DNA from: Candidatus Poseidoniaceae archaeon
GTDB taxonomy: Archaea; Thermoplasmatota; Poseidoniia; Poseidoniales; Poseidoniaceae
DNA: 22,778 bases
Assembly: GCA_029250345.1 (NCBI GenBank)
Contig: JAQXFL010000073.1
Coordinates: 1 to 22,778, forward strand
Direction: 5' to 3'
In this document: positions 22,009 through 22,778 of the stretch, in pieces
Layout of the letters: every line of letters begins with the position of its first letter
Numbering within the stretch: position 1 is the first letter of the stretch
Made by a program: the position numbers and the translations under genes
Notes under the pieces: model-generated
Seen by the model: the letters and a program-made list of their open reading frames with translations, nothing else
Told to the model about the DNA's origin: nothing
Database searches by the model: none

Positions 22009-22778
22009 ATGGCGCGAGAAGCACCCGAAGAGGATGAAACTCTGAAGGGGCCACGCCGTCGGGCAAAAACCAGCACTTCCTCGTTTGGCGTTTCAAAACG
22101 AGAAGGCCATGATGCTTCAGTGTATTACGGCAGTCGAATGTACGATGGAATCGTCTCAAGCCGTGAAGTGGGCGAGGCGCAAGAACTCCCCCCTACACTG
22201 GCAGATACGGTCATTGAAGGAGATTCACGGAATCTTTCTTTGCCGGATAATTGCGTTCACTTGGTGGTAACATCTCCGCCGTACAACGCCAGCAAAGCTT
22301 ACGATGAAGACCTTTCATTGAGTGAATATCTAGAGATGTTGTACGATGTTTTTGCAGAATGCTATCGAGTATTGACTCCAGGAGGGCGGATGGTCGTCAA
22401 CGTAGCGAACCTCGGACGTAAGCCGTACATTCCTCTCTCAAGTCACATCAACATCATGATGAACCAGTTGGGATTCTTGATGCGAGGCGAGATCATATGG
22501 GACAAATCAGCAAGTGCCGGTTCTTCTTGTGCATGGGGTTCGTTCCAATCTGCAAGTAATCCATGTTTGCGAGATGTGCATGAGTATCTTCTTGTTTTCT
22601 CAAAAGGGAACTACAAACTTCCAAGGGACAAATCCCAGCGCGCAGACGGTCGCATTGACACGATACCTCGCGACGATTTCATTCAACATACCAAATCGAT
22701 TTGGTCCTTTGCAACGGAACGCGCCTCACGTGTGAATCACCCAGCACCGTTCCCAGTCGAACTCCCAAAACGTTGCAT
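22009..22778 (+). CDS. Site-specific DNA methyltransferase, TSPPY type (partial, C-terminus missing)
   Basis: An open frame from ATG 22009 to the window end, 256 codons, with a stop just upstream. After a 50-residue charged, low-complexity N-terminus (MAREAPEEDETLKGPRRRAK) comes the methyltransferase domain. VIEGDSRNLSLPDNCVHLVV leads into VTSPPYNASKAY (about residue 88), the motif IV that flips out the target base. LTPGGRMVVNVANLG and GEIIWDKSASAGS follow. The last visible part, ASRVNHPAPFPVELPKR, is the usual lead-in to the S-adenosylmethionine-binding FxGxG motif that would lie just past the window. Motif IV before the SAM motif makes this the beta class. SPPY suggests N4-methylcytosine, though N6-adenine enzymes sometimes carry it too. 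No restriction endonuclease gene is visible upstream. Confidence 0.9.
   Translation, partial: MAREAPEEDETLKGPRRRAKTSTSSFGVSKREGHDASVYYGSRMYDGIVSSREVGEAQELPPTLADTVIEGDSRNLSLPDNCVHLVVTSPPYNASKAYDEDLSLSEYLEMLYDVFAECYRVLTPGGRMVVNVANLGRKPYIPLSSHINIMMNQLGFLMRGEIIWDKSASAGSSCAWGSFQSASNPCLRDVHEYLLVFSKGNYKLPRDKSQRADGRIDTIPRDDFIQHTKSIWSFATERASRVNHPAPFPVELPKRC

Noticed and set aside
1..22778. CRISPR arrays, insertion sequences, integrase/att sites and toxin-antitoxin pairs
   Set aside because: No spaced direct repeats, transposase or integrase motifs, or small paired toxin/antitoxin genes were seen. The PIN domain is in a giant protein without a partner.

Overview
The window looks like chromosomal core sequence from an uncultured marine euryarchaeon. 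Marine Group II (Candidatus Poseidoniales) or a close Thermoplasmatota relative is my best guess. Three things are plainly archaeal: a RadA recombinase, a Fap7/AK6-type adenylate kinase, and an initiator tRNA with an A1-U72 pair and three G:C pairs closing the anticodon stem. These sit beside an isocitrate dehydrogenase that reads like the bacterial NADP enzyme, a tubulin-like FtsZ and several large secreted or anchored proteins, a mix I associate with that group. The placement is inference; no rRNA or other phylogenetic marker was tested. Genes are packed tightly. Neighbouring convergent genes abut or overlap by a few bases, and no stretch over 300 bases lacks a gene.

Layout. Positions 1-1737 hold a truncated Nudix hydrolase (-), a DHH/DHHA1 phosphoesterase (+) and a small four-helix membrane protein (-). 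Positions 1881-5282 hold a very large helical-repeat protein with an Arg/Gly-rich N-terminal linker and a C-terminal PIN nuclease domain (+). Positions 5286-7616 hold isocitrate dehydrogenase (-), a YhfA-like OsmC protein (+) and an acidic protein of unknown function (-). Positions 7777-8394 hold a secreted, membrane-anchored choice-of-anchor-V-like protein with a CxCH motif (+). Positions 8395-11686 carry ftsZ, radA and a PKD-like lipoprotein, all on the minus strand. The initiator tRNA-Met follows at 11801, then an unknown helical protein (-).

The second half starts with an AK6-type adenylate kinase and a CDP-alcohol phosphatidyltransferase (+). After a terminator-like hairpin and a promoter region with a perfect 12-bp palindrome comes a 1085-residue surface protein (+). 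It has fibronectin/Ig-like ectodomain repeats, one C-terminal transmembrane helix, and an unusual cytoplasmic tail that is first poly-acidic and then Lys/Arg/Ala/Pro-rich. A CAX-type cation/proton exchanger and a small membrane protein follow in a likely operon (+). The end holds an MTA/SAH deaminase-type amidohydrolase (-), tRNA-Thr(CGU) (+), phosphoglycerate kinase (-) and the first 256 codons of a TSPPY-type DNA methyltransferase (+) that runs off the window.

Most of the window is housekeeping: glycolysis/gluconeogenesis and the TCA cycle, recombination, division, lipid head-group chemistry, nucleoside salvage and translation initiation. I see no mobile element, CRISPR array or clear defence island. 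The least explained items are the PIN giant, the surface protein with its nucleic-acid-like tail and palindromic promoter, and the four unassigned proteins (the 155-, 221-, 253- and 182-residue products).
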